Shown in pieces: positions 1 to 6,836 of a stretch of DNA of 10,116 nucleotides. The first letter of the stretch is position 1; each line of letters begins with the position of its first letter. The notes under the pieces were generated by a model. That model searched no databases. It saw nothing but the letters and a program-made list of their open reading frames with translations, and was not told the DNA's origin. A program made the position numbers and the translations under genes. Source of the stretch: an uncultured Ilumatobacter sp. (GTDB lineage: Bacteria; Actinomycetota; Acidimicrobiia; Acidimicrobiales; Ilumatobacteraceae); assembly GCA_938049325.1 (NCBI GenBank), contig CALICC010000411.1, forward strand, positions 1 through 10,116. Direction: 5' to 3'.

Positions 1-7
1 CGGCGGA

Positions 8-26
8 CAGTGGACCTGATCCACTG
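8..26. other. Perfect 7-bp inverted repeat upstream of the GGDEF-EAL gene
   Basis: CAGTGGA at 8-14 pairs with TCCACTG at 20-26 around a 5-base loop, followed by AAAA. It could be the end of a terminator for a gene left of the window or an operator just upstream of the -35 element at 33-38. No T-rich tail follows on the + strand, so the role is open. Confidence 0.4.
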
Positions 27-32
27 AAAACG

Positions 33-61
33 CTGACTCACGACTGATTGGGGGCTACCCT
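33..61 (+). promoter_or_regulatory. Putative promoter of the GGDEF-EAL gene
   Basis: CTGACT at 33-38 matches 4 of 6 bases of the TTGACA -35 box. A 17-base spacer leads to TACCCT at 56-61, a TANNNT -10 box. Transcription would start near position 68, leaving only about six bases before the GTG at 74, so the mRNA would be nearly leaderless. No Shine-Dalgarno-like sequence precedes the GTG. Confidence 0.4.
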
Positions 62-73
62 TCCCGAAATCAC

Positions 74-2671
74 GTGAGCACAACCGAGAAATATCCCGAA
101 GCGAACCTCAAGCGTCAGCCTTGGCGCAAGAGGTCGCAACCTCGTTCTGCGACCACCGATGTGGTCCGTCTGGCAGTTGCACTCTTCGCCGTGGCGCTGC
201 CGATGTTGTGGTTTGTCGCGGGCGCGAGCGCTCCGGTCCGCGATGCAGCATCGTGGTTCCCCGTCGTGGTCGCGGTGCTCTTTGGTGCGTCGGTCATCGC
301 CGTGTTTCACGTCGAGTTTCGCAAGGAAGCGTTCTCTTTCTCGTTGTCGGAGCTCCCGATCGTTCTGACGATCGTGTTCCTCACGCCAACCGTCGGAACC
401 CTCGCTCGCATCGTCGGCGCGTTGGTGGCGCTGCTGTTGATCAGAAAACCGCCGCGGTACAAGCTGTTCTTCAATCTCGGCACGTTCACCGCCGAGATGG
501 CTGTGGCCTACGCGATCATGTTTGCGCTGCTCGGCAGCGAAACGCCGAGCGACACCAAGATCGTGGTCGTCGCCTCGTTCGCGACCTTCGTCGCGTCGGT
601 CGCGGGATCGGTTGCCGTGTCGATCGCGATCTCACGTTTCGAAGGCGACACGTTGCGCCGTGTCGTCGACGAGCTGAAGTCCGCCTGGATCTTGATCGTC
701 AACGCAACCGCCGCTGCGATGATCCTCGGCCTTGCCCTGCGCGAACCATTGATCGCCGCGATCGCCATCGTTCCGGTCTCGGCACTGTGGGTTCTCGTCC
801 AACGGCATGGAGAGATCGCCCAACAGCTTCGCGACCTCGACGAGGTGCACGGCTTCACGAGCAGCATCGGCACGTCGCTCGGCATCGACGAAGTGTCGAC
901 CACCGCTGTGCAGGAGGCAGCGCGAATCCTGCGCGCCGAGGTCGCGATCCTTCGCATCACGGAGGCTGACAATTCGACGAGGATCTTCACGTCCGCACCG
1001 GACGACAAGCGGTGGAACATCGCCGTCGACGATCCGTGGTGGGACCGGATCGCTTCCGATCCCGAGACCCGCTCGCTCGCTGTGAATCAGTTGCCGGTGG
1101 GTTCGCGCCAAGAGGTCGGAGGCGAGCGACACCTGATCGTGTCGCCAGTCGCCGACCATGCGGGCAGCCTCGGCACGCTGATCATCGCCGGACCGCGCGG
1201 GGCCGAACGCCACTTCGACGGACGTCGCGTCTCACACGTGCGAAACCTCACCGAACAGCTTGCGACGAACCTTCGCAAGTCGATCCTTCACGCCCAGGTC
1301 GAGTACGAAGCTCGCCACGACACCCTGACCGGGCTTCCCAACCGCAACGCTTTCGAAGGGCATGTTTCAGCACAGGTGAGGAACACGGTCGACCGGAGCG
1401 GCGCGTATGTGTTGATGCTCGACCTCGATCGATTCAAGGAAGTCAATGACACACTCGGACACCACGCCGGTGATGACCTCCTGATCGAATTCAGCCGACG
1501 TGTCAGCGCCGAAATGGGCGAAGGGGAGTTGTTCGCGCGCCTCGCAGGTGACGAGTTCGCGATGTACGTGCCGCGCAGCACCGATGCCGACATCACCGCA
1601 CTGGCGGCCCGGTGCGTCGCGGCGGCCAGCCGCCCGATCATTCTCGACGGGCTGTCCGTTGTCGTCACGGCAAGTGTCGGCATCGCCGAACTCGTCGATA
1701 CCGACACCAACGCGGTCGGCCCGATTCGGCGCGCCGACGTGGCGATGTACAACGCAAAGTCGCATCACCTCGGTATCGAGCTCTACCGAGTCGAGCTCGA
1801 CCGGCGCACGCCGGCACGGCTCTCGATGCTCGGCGATCTTCGAGATGCGATCGAGGGCGAGCAGCTCGGTGTCGAGTTCCAACCGAAGCTCGACCTCAAG
1901 ACCGGCATGATCACGGGCGCCGAGGCGTTGGTGCGATGGGAGCATCCGGTGCGCGGCAACGTGCCGCCGACCGACTTCATCCGCGTGGCCGAAGAAACCG
2001 GTCTGATCAAGCAGCTCACCGACCTGATGCTGGCCAAGGGCATCTCCACGCTCCGCGAATTCCACGAGTGGGGCTACATGCTCGGCCTCTCGGTCAACCT
2101 GTCAACCCACGACCTCGTCGACGCGCAGCTGCCATCGCGCGTTCAGGGCTATCTCGACGCGAACGGTGTCGAGCCCGGCGCGCTCACGCTCGAGATCACG
2201 GAGTCCTCGCTCCTCATCGACGGCCCCCGAGCGCGGGTCACGATCGACGAACTCGATGCAATGGGCGTCCGCATGGCGATCGACGACTTCGGCACCGGCT
2301 ACTCGTCGCTGAGTTACCTGCGTCAGCTCCCGGTGCGCGAGTTGAAGATCGATCAAAGCTTCGTCACCAACCTGTTGATCGACGAGCAGGACGAGGTCAT
2401 CGTGCGCTCGACGATCGACCTGGGCCACAACCTCGGCCTCGAAGTCGTCGCCGAAGGTGTCGAGAGCGAACCCGTGCTCGAGCGACTCAAGACGTTTGGC
2501 TGCGATGTCGCGCAAGGCTTCTGCATCTCGCGTCCGCTCTCGTCGTCGCTGTTCTTGAGCTGGCTCGCCACGACCGACCACCCGAGTCGTCGCAACGAAC
2601 CGTCGGACCCTGCGGCGTGGATCGAAGAGATCGAGCCGATCGCGGAGACCAAGCCCGACGACCGCCGCTAG
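74..2671 (+). CDS. Membrane GAF-GGDEF-EAL cyclic-di-GMP signalling protein
   Basis: 865 residues from a GTG. Residues about 31-245 hold seven or eight hydrophobic membrane segments with short loops. About 258-400 looks like a GAF sensor domain, 415-575 is GGDEF and 585-830 is EAL. The GGDEF signature reads AGDEF (491-495), with the metal/nucleotide motif D450-L-D452-R-F-K-E-V-N-D459 intact; there is no RxxD inhibitory site at the expected place (482-485 reads GEGE). The EAL domain keeps the usual catalytic set: E617 of EALVRW, N675, E707, D737-D738 of DDFGTGYS, K758, E794 and Q814. It is therefore probably an active c-di-GMP phosphodiesterase; cyclase activity is less certain because of the G-to-A change. 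The membrane and GAF parts should sense a signal that cannot be named from sequence. No partner gene is evident; a hairpin follows the stop. Confidence 0.93.
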   Translation: MSTTEKYPEANLKRQPWRKRSQPRSATTDVVRLAVALFAVALPMLWFVAGASAPVRDAASWFPVVVAVLFGASVIAVFHVEFRKEAFSFSLSELPIVLTIVFLTPTVGTLARIVGALVALLLIRKPPRYKLFFNLGTFTAEMAVAYAIMFALLGSETPSDTKIVVVASFATFVASVAGSVAVSIAISRFEGDTLRRVVDELKSAWILIVNATAAAMILGLALREPLIAAIAIVPVSALWVLVQRHGEIAQQLRDLDEVHGFTSSIGTSLGIDEVSTTAVQEAARILRAEVAILRITEADNSTRIFTSAPDDKRWNIAVDDPWWDRIASDPETRSLAVNQLPVGSRQEVGGERHLIVSPVADHAGSLGTLIIAGPRGAERHFDGRRVSHVRNLTEQLATNLRKSILHAQVEYEARHDTLTGLPNRNAFEGHVSAQVRNTVDRSGAYVLMLDLDRFKEVNDTLGHHAGDDLLIEFSRRVSAEMGEGELFARLAGDEFAMYVPRSTDADITALAARCVAAASRPIILDGLSVVVTASVGIAELVDTDTNAVGPIRRADVAMYNAKSHHLGIELYRVELDRRTPARLSMLGDLRDAIEGEQLGVEFQPKLDLKTGMITGAEALVRWEHPVRGNVPPTDFIRVAEETGLIKQLTDLMLAKGISTLREFHEWGYMLGLSVNLSTHDLVDAQLPSRVQGYLDANGVEPGALTLEITESSLLIDGPRARVTIDELDAMGVRMAIDDFGTGYSSLSYLRQLPVRELKIDQSFVTNLLIDEQDEVIVRSTIDLGHNLGLEVVAEGVESEPVLERLKTFGCDVAQGFCISRPLSSSLFLSWLATTDHPSRRNEPSDPAAWIEEIEPIAETKPDDRR

Positions 2672-2677
2672 TTCGGC

Positions 2678-2701
2678 CGGTTCACCCTGGCGGGCGAACC
2701 G
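2678..2701 (+). terminator. Terminator-like hairpin after the GGDEF-EAL gene
   Basis: CGGTTC (2678-2683) pairs with GAACCG (2696-2701). Inside it, after one A-C mismatch, CCC (2685-2687) pairs with GGG (2692-2694) around the tetraloop TGGC, giving nine pairs starting seven bases after the stop codon. No T-tract follows, so it would be a U-less hairpin or an RNA 3'-end stabiliser rather than a classical intrinsic terminator. Confidence 0.45.
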
Positions 2702-2729
2702 TACAACGTGTCCAACCCGACAGGCGGGT

Positions 2730-3965
2730 ATGACACTCACCGCGACCACAGCACCGCTTCTCGCGCAACCCGCGTCACCGCAACCTCCACCACCTGTCGT
2801 CGCGCCGCTACCTCCACCGCCCGCGCTCGTTCCCGCGCCACTCGGCGGTGGCGGAGAACGGCGTCGCAAACGACATCGGCTCGCTCGCGTTGCGCGGCTC
2901 GCGATGCTGTGTGCCGCGATCGCACTCGCCTTTCAGATCGACAACACGATCTTCTCCGCGGTGATCACGCTGTTCGTTCTCGTGGTGCCGTTCGAGAAGC
3001 TGTATCCGAGGCAACGTGGACAACGCCTGCGGCGACCGATGGTGGGAACCGACATCGGATTCGCGCTCCTCGCACCACTGCTGAACGTGGTGGGGATCAC
3101 CGCGTTCATCGCGATCGGCACCCTAAGCTTCTTCTGGCTCCCCGGACTCGCGATGCGCCCGCTCGTCGCACAGATTCCGTTGGGTGCGCTCCCGTTCGTC
3201 GGCTTCGTCGTCTTCGATTTCGTGGCGTACTGGACCCATCGATTCGCGCACGAGGTTCCCTTCATGTGGCGCTTCCACTCGGTGCATCACTCGCCAGAAC
3301 ACATGGACTGGGTCAGCGGATTTCGTATCCATCCACTCGACGGCGTCGTCATTGCCCCCGCCTTCTTCTTCCTGCTCGGAGCCGGCTTCGATGCAGAACT
3401 CGCCGGGATCTTCGCGGTCTTCCAGGTCGTGCTCGGCATCTTCTTCCATGCGAATGTTCGCGTCCGGTGGCGACGACTCGATCGCATCGTGGCAAACCCC
3501 GAGTTCCACCACTGGCACCACTCGAGCGAGCCAGACGCTGTGGGGCACAACTACGGCGGCGCGCTCCCCTGGTGGGACCTCATGTTCGGCACCTTCTTCA
3601 TGCCGAAGCACACGAGCGGACGGCGACCTCAGCGATACGGCGTGGCCGAACCGCTTCCACCGACGCTGCTCGGCCAACTGACCTACCCGTGCCGCGGCGC
3701 ACGCCAGCACCTCTGGCTGTGGCGTCACCCGATCCTCATCGTCAAGACCGTCACCGTCGCAACGCGCAACCTCATCGTCGACATCAAGCGCTCGGCCCGC
3801 CGATCGACCCGCTCCACCCGACGCGAGACCACCCCCGGGGCGTTCAGCACCAACGGCTCGCTCCTCGGGCCAGCGGCGGTGCCGAAGCCAGACAAGAAGC
3901 CGCTCCCGGTTCGCAAGGTGCGATCTCGACGCGAACGGCGAGCCTCGGCGCGCCACGCAGGCTGA
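2730..3965 (+). CDS. Fatty acid hydroxylase / sterol desaturase family membrane protein
   Basis: 411 residues. The eight-histidine di-iron signature of the family is present: H170-RFA-H174, H183-SV-H186-H187 and H260-H261-W-H263-H264, with further histidines H240 and H273. Hydrophobic segments lie at about 55-88, 105-140, 150-168 and 205-240, so it should be an integral membrane O2-dependent hydroxylase or desaturase acting on a lipid, sterol or carotenoid; the substrate cannot be told. The core (about 50-345) is of usual size. The ends are odd: residues 8-40 are proline/alanine-rich and 350-411 form a basic, probably disordered tail. The ATG at 2730 is the only good start before residue 59. 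AGGCGGG lies only one base before it, too close for a normal ribosome site, so the start is less certain than the frame. It follows the GGDEF-EAL gene by 58 bases. Confidence 0.9.
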   Translation: MTLTATTAPLLAQPASPQPPPPVVAPLPPPPALVPAPLGGGGERRRKRHRLARVARLAMLCAAIALAFQIDNTIFSAVITLFVLVVPFEKLYPRQRGQRLRRPMVGTDIGFALLAPLLNVVGITAFIAIGTLSFFWLPGLAMRPLVAQIPLGALPFVGFVVFDFVAYWTHRFAHEVPFMWRFHSVHHSPEHMDWVSGFRIHPLDGVVIAPAFFFLLGAGFDAELAGIFAVFQVVLGIFFHANVRVRWRRLDRIVANPEFHHWHHSSEPDAVGHNYGGALPWWDLMFGTFFMPKHTSGRRPQRYGVAEPLPPTLLGQLTYPCRGARQHLWLWRHPILIVKTVTVATRNLIVDIKRSARRSTRSTRRETTPGAFSTNGSLLGPAAVPKPDKKPLPVRKVRSRRERRASARHAG

Positions 3966-3974
3966 TCAGACTTG

Positions 3975-3980
3975 TAAGGT
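3975..3980 (+). promoter_or_regulatory. Leaderless -10 element of the ACT-domain gene
   Basis: TAAGGT fits TANNNT and ends seven bases before the ATG at 3988, placing the start of transcription on the start codon. AAGG could also act as a weak ribosome binding site. No clear -35 box is visible. Confidence 0.5.
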
Positions 3981-3987
3981 CCCGCGT

Positions 3988-4512
3988 ATGACCACGCTCG
4001 TGTTGACGGTGATCGGTGACGACCAGTCTGGTCTCGTCGAAGCGCTCGCCGGTGCGGTCTCGCGCCACGGTGGCAACTGGGACCGCAGCAGCATGGCGCG
4101 CCTTGGCTCCAAGTTCGCCGGCATCGTCGAAGTCTCAATTGTCGAAGATCGGATCGACGCTCTGCAGGAGGAACTCCACCCGCTCGAAGCGGAAGGATTG
4201 CTCGACATCACCGTCGAACGCGCGGGCGACCTCACGGCACTCGCTGCCGACGCCGCGGAGCGATGGGAGCTCCACGTGATCGGCCAAGACCGTCCCGGCA
4301 TCGTGCACGAGATCGCTCAAGCCCTCGCACGCGCGAACGTGAGTATTGAGGAACTCAACACCGCAACGAAGAGCGCACCGATGTCGGGCGAGGCGATGTT
4401 CGAAGCAACCGCCGTGCTGGTGGCCGGACCCGATGCTGATGCCGACTCGGTCGCAGGCGAACTCGAGTCGATCGCGAACGAACTGATGGTCGACGTCGAC
4501 CTTCGCGCCTGA
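3988..4512 (+). CDS. Double ACT-domain protein, GcvR-like
   Basis: 174 residues made almost wholly of two ACT domains, at about 1-78 and 92-174. The second carries the classic opening GQDRPGIVHEIAQALA (99-114); the first has the parallel GDDQSGLVEALAGAVS (10-25). This is the layout of GcvR-type proteins (glycine cleavage regulator in enterobacteria) and of related stand-alone ACT pairs, which bind small ligands, often amino acids, at domain interfaces. No DNA-binding or catalytic domain is present, so any regulation would be through a partner. It begins 22 bases after the hydroxylase stop with its own -10 element, and precedes the Rieske/glutamate-synthase-like gene by 50 bases. A link between amino-acid sensing here and glutamate chemistry next door is possible but only inferred from position. 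Confidence 0.85.
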   Translation: MTTLVLTVIGDDQSGLVEALAGAVSRHGGNWDRSSMARLGSKFAGIVEVSIVEDRIDALQEELHPLEAEGLLDITVERAGDLTALAADAAERWELHVIGQDRPGIVHEIAQALARANVSIEELNTATKSAPMSGEAMFEATAVLVAGPDADADSVAGELESIANELMVDVDLRA

Positions 4513-4526
4513 GCAACCAACAGCGG

Positions 4527-4541
4527 TCGACGTTTCGTCGA
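4527..4541. terminator. Small hairpin between the ACT gene and the Rieske fusion gene
   Basis: TCGACG and CGTCGA form a perfect 6-bp stem around TTT, 14 bases after the ACT stop codon and followed by the pyrimidine-rich GTTCTCT. It may be a weak terminator. Its left arm also lies 18 bases upstream of the next gene's -10 box and matches TTGACA at four of six bases, so it may instead be part of that promoter. Confidence 0.35.
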
Positions 4542-4547
4542 GTTCTC

Positions 4548-4556
4548 TGGCAGTCT
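4548..4556 (+). promoter_or_regulatory. Extended -10 element of the Rieske fusion gene
   Basis: TGG followed by CAGTCT fits an extended -10 (TGN then CANNNT), ending six bases before the GTG at 4563. A possible -35, TCGACG at 4527-4532, lies 18 bases upstream. This predicts a leaderless mRNA starting at the GTG. Confidence 0.45.
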
Positions 4557-4562
4557 TGCGCC

Positions 4563-6197
4563 GTGCAGCAACATCGAATCGCATCATGGTCCGAGCTCTC
4601 CACCGACGCTCCAGTTGGTGTCCTCGTCTCGACAGTCGACCTCGTCGTCGTGCGTTGGGATGGCAACGACTCCGACGAACCGAACTCGTTGCACTCGGTG
4701 CTGTACGGACGGTGTCTCCATCGAGGGGTCAAGCTCGAAGACGGGAGCATCAACGGCGCCAACCTCATCTGTGGCGTGCACGGGTGGGACTATCGGCTCG
4801 ACTCGGGCGTGTCGTCGTACAACAACGCCGAGGCACTCAAGCGTTTCACCTCCTGGGTCGACGGCGACGACGTGTTCGTCGACCTCGACGAAATCGAAGC
4901 CTGGGAGCTCGAGCACCCTCAGCCGTACGACCGCTCTGCGTACCTCGGGGAGTTTGCCGACGTCCACGGCAGCCCGGAGGAGACGAAAGTCTCGGTCATC
5001 CAGAACCTGGCGAAGAACGGGCTCACGAAAACCGGCTCACACGGGCCGGCCGGCGCGATGGGTGTGCCTCGACCGGAGCTTCCCGAGTGGGACTCGATCC
5101 AGTTCGTCACCGCACAACTCGACACCCGCCCACACCTGGACGACGTCGATGTGTCGACCAGCGTCGTCATCGGCCCGAACGCCGAGCAGCCACTGCAACT
5201 CGACATCCCGCTGTTCGTCTCCGACATGAGTTTCGGTGCCCTGTCGGAAGAAGCGAAGGTGTCGCTCGCCCGCGGCGCACAACTTGCGGGCACAGGCATC
5301 TGCTCGGGCGAGGGGGGCATGCTGCCCGAAGAACAGGCGGAGAACAGCCGCTACTTCTACGAGTTGGCGTCGGCACGATTTGGCTGGTCGCTCGACAAGG
5401 TCCGCGACGTGCAGGCCTTTCACTTCAAATTCGGGCAGGGCGCCAAGACCGGCACCGGCGGTCACCTGCCGGGCAACAAGGTCGTGGGCAAGATCGCGGA
5501 AGTACGCGGGCTCGAGGAAGGCCAAGACGCCATCTCCCCAGCGACCTTTCCCGACCTCACGAACGATGACGAGTACAAGGCGCTGATCGCCGACGTACGC
5601 GACACGAGCGGCGGTATCCCCATCGGCGTCAAACTCTCCGCTCAACACATCGAGCGCGACATCGACGCCGCGCTGCGCATCGGCGTCGACTACATCATCC
5701 TCGACGGTCGCGGCGGGGGCACCGGCGCTGCGCCGCTGATCTTCCGCGACAACATCTCGGTCCCCACGATCCCGGCCCTCGCTCGTGCGAGACGGCACCT
5801 CGACAAGGTCGAACGCGGCGACGTGACGCTCGTGATCACCGGCGGCTTGCGTACTCCCGCTGACTTCGCGAAGGCACTCGCGCTCGGCGCCGACGCCATC
5901 GCCGTGAGCAACTCAGCGCTGCAGGCGATTGGTTGCCTCGGCATGCGCGCCTGCAACACCGACAACTGTCCCGTCGGCATCGCCACGCAGAAGAAGAACC
6001 TTCGGTCACGCTTGATCGTCGACGAGTCGGCGAAACAGCTGGCTCAATTCTTCGACTCGTCCACGCATCTGATGAGCGTGCTTGCACGTGCATGTGGCCA
6101 CGACGACCTCTCGAGCTTCACGATCGACGACCTCACCACGTACGACCGCGAGATGGCGCATCTCACCGGCGTCGCGTACGGCGGCGTCTCGCTCTGA
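4563..6197 (+). CDS. Rieske [2Fe-2S] domain fused to glutamate-synthase-like FMN domain
   Basis: 544 residues, soluble. Residues about 15-110 form a Rieske domain with C51-L-H53 and C70-GV-H73, 16 residues apart. From about 130 to 505 the protein matches the FMN-binding synthase core of glutamate synthase: DMSFGALSEEAK (221-232), GSGEGG-like CSGEGGM (247-253), QGAK (292-295), LDGRGGGTGAAP (380-391), ITGGLRTPADFAKALALGAD (425-444) and the [3Fe-4S] cysteines C458, C464 and C469 followed by PVGIATQ. It lacks both the N-terminal class II glutaminase domain and the C-terminal GXGXG domain of full GltB, and no gltD lies nearby. In the known family the core makes glutamate from 2-oxoglutarate and ammonia; the Rieske cluster would plausibly feed electrons to FMN. 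The active-site loop reads KTGTGGHLPG where GltB usually has KPGEGGQLPG, so a different substrate is possible. The GTG start is supported by the upstream -10. Confidence 0.88.
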   Translation: MQQHRIASWSELSTDAPVGVLVSTVDLVVVRWDGNDSDEPNSLHSVLYGRCLHRGVKLEDGSINGANLICGVHGWDYRLDSGVSSYNNAEALKRFTSWVDGDDVFVDLDEIEAWELEHPQPYDRSAYLGEFADVHGSPEETKVSVIQNLAKNGLTKTGSHGPAGAMGVPRPELPEWDSIQFVTAQLDTRPHLDDVDVSTSVVIGPNAEQPLQLDIPLFVSDMSFGALSEEAKVSLARGAQLAGTGICSGEGGMLPEEQAENSRYFYELASARFGWSLDKVRDVQAFHFKFGQGAKTGTGGHLPGNKVVGKIAEVRGLEEGQDAISPATFPDLTNDDEYKALIADVRDTSGGIPIGVKLSAQHIERDIDAALRIGVDYIILDGRGGGTGAAPLIFRDNISVPTIPALARARRHLDKVERGDVTLVITGGLRTPADFAKALALGADAIAVSNSALQAIGCLGMRACNTDNCPVGIATQKKNLRSRLIVDESAKQLAQFFDSSTHLMSVLARACGHDDLSSFTIDDLTTYDREMAHLTGVAYGGVSL

Positions 6198-6240
6198 CGC
6201 GTCGCACACCCGCCGTTGCGCCCACGGTCGATCGTGATGC

Positions 6241-6753
6241 TCAGTCGGCTTGCGCTGCCATTGCCTCGAGCGTGAACGCGTGGAACTTCGCGGTGTCGAA
6301 CGCGACGACGAGGCGGGCATCGGTCTCGATGATCACGCGATGCGGTGAGTCGAGGAACTTGGCAAAGCTCTGTGCGTAGTCGTCGTCCGGACGCTCGTCC
6401 AACCGTGACAACTTCCGGTAGAACCATTCCTTGAGGTCGTCGAAACCGTCGTCGCCCTGCGCGTGGACCACCGAGTTGCCTTTGAAGCTCGCGGTACGAC
6501 CGGCCTGGTTGATCACGATCCCCGATTGGGGCCGAGCGCGAAGCGCGGGGACCCGCTTACGCCGTTCGGCACACGTGGTGAAGAACTTGCCGTCGCGATG
6601 GACGAACGCGACGACGACTCCGACGGGGAACCCTTCCCTGGTGGTCCAGTTGAAGATGCACTCACCGCCGGCCGCCAGCATCTCGGCGAGCGCATCGTCG
6701 TCGAGCTTCATCGTGGTCAGATCTTCGTAGTCGACTTGGGGTTCGCTGCTCAT
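6241..6753 (-). CDS. Pyridoxamine 5'-phosphate oxidase-like split-barrel protein
   Basis: 170 residues. The central part, GFPVGVVVAFVHRDGKFFTT (41-60) then CAERRKRVPALRARPQSGIV (61-80), is the usual pattern of the FMN/F420-binding split beta-barrel fold: two strands, a dipeptide-DG turn, a basic stretch that contacts cofactor phosphate, then a strand. The C-terminal part (103-170) is helical and then returns to strands at 139-158. Family members include pyridoxamine phosphate oxidases, heme oxygenases and F420-dependent reductases; which cofactor and substrate are used here cannot be read from the sequence. The ATG at 6753 has a -10-like CAGACT seven bases upstream. It converges on the Rieske fusion gene (43-base gap, only weak dyads seen there) and diverges from the P450 gene. 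Confidence 0.8.
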   Translation of the reverse strand: MSSEPQVDYEDLTTMKLDDDALAEMLAAGGECIFNWTTREGFPVGVVVAFVHRDGKFFTTCAERRKRVPALRARPQSGIVINQAGRTASFKGNSVVHAQGDDGFDDLKEWFYRKLSRLDERPDDDYAQSFAKFLDSPHRVIIETDARLVVAFDTAKFHAFTLEAMAAQAD

Positions 6754-6760
6754 GGCAACG

Positions 6761-6766
6761 AGTCTG
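6761..6766 (-). promoter_or_regulatory. Leaderless -10 element of the split-barrel gene
   Basis: On the - strand CAGACT lies seven bases before the ATG at 6753, the same spacing as at the other leaderless starts here. It shares the 83-base divergent gap with the P450 promoter. No convincing -35 was found. Confidence 0.4.
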
Positions 6767-6824
6767 CTCGCTCATTGCGACCCGCGCCCCAGCGGACGGG
6801 TCGTGCCGCTCGAGACGCCACCGC

Positions 6825-6830
6825 TACGGT
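6825..6830 (+). promoter_or_regulatory. Leaderless -10 element of the P450 gene
   Basis: TACGGT fits TANNNT and is followed by six bases (CGAATC) and the ATG at 6837. No ribosome binding site precedes the ATG, supporting initiation directly on the first codon. Confidence 0.5.
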
Positions 6831-6836
6831 CGAATC

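Noticed and set aside
1367..2733. Long open frames on both strands within the GGDEF-EAL gene (1367-2065 minus, 1612-2733 plus)
   Set aside because: Arginine- and alanine-heavy translations without any domain pattern, fully inside a gene with clear motifs; typical shadows in high-GC DNA.
2708..3991. A 427-residue + strand frame overlapping the hydroxylase gene almost entirely
   Set aside because: Its translation is extremely rich in Arg, Thr and Pro with no hydrophobic segments, while the frame from 2730 contains all the histidine boxes.
4556..5569. A 337-residue + strand frame overlapping the Rieske fusion gene
   Set aside because: Arg-rich shadow; the 4563 frame has cysteine, histidine and FMN-domain motifs throughout.
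6198..6240. Terminator between the convergent Rieske fusion and split-barrel genes
   Set aside because: Only 4-5-bp dyads such as CCGT/ACGG and GCGTC/GACGC with 7-base loops are present and no T-tract; too weak to call.
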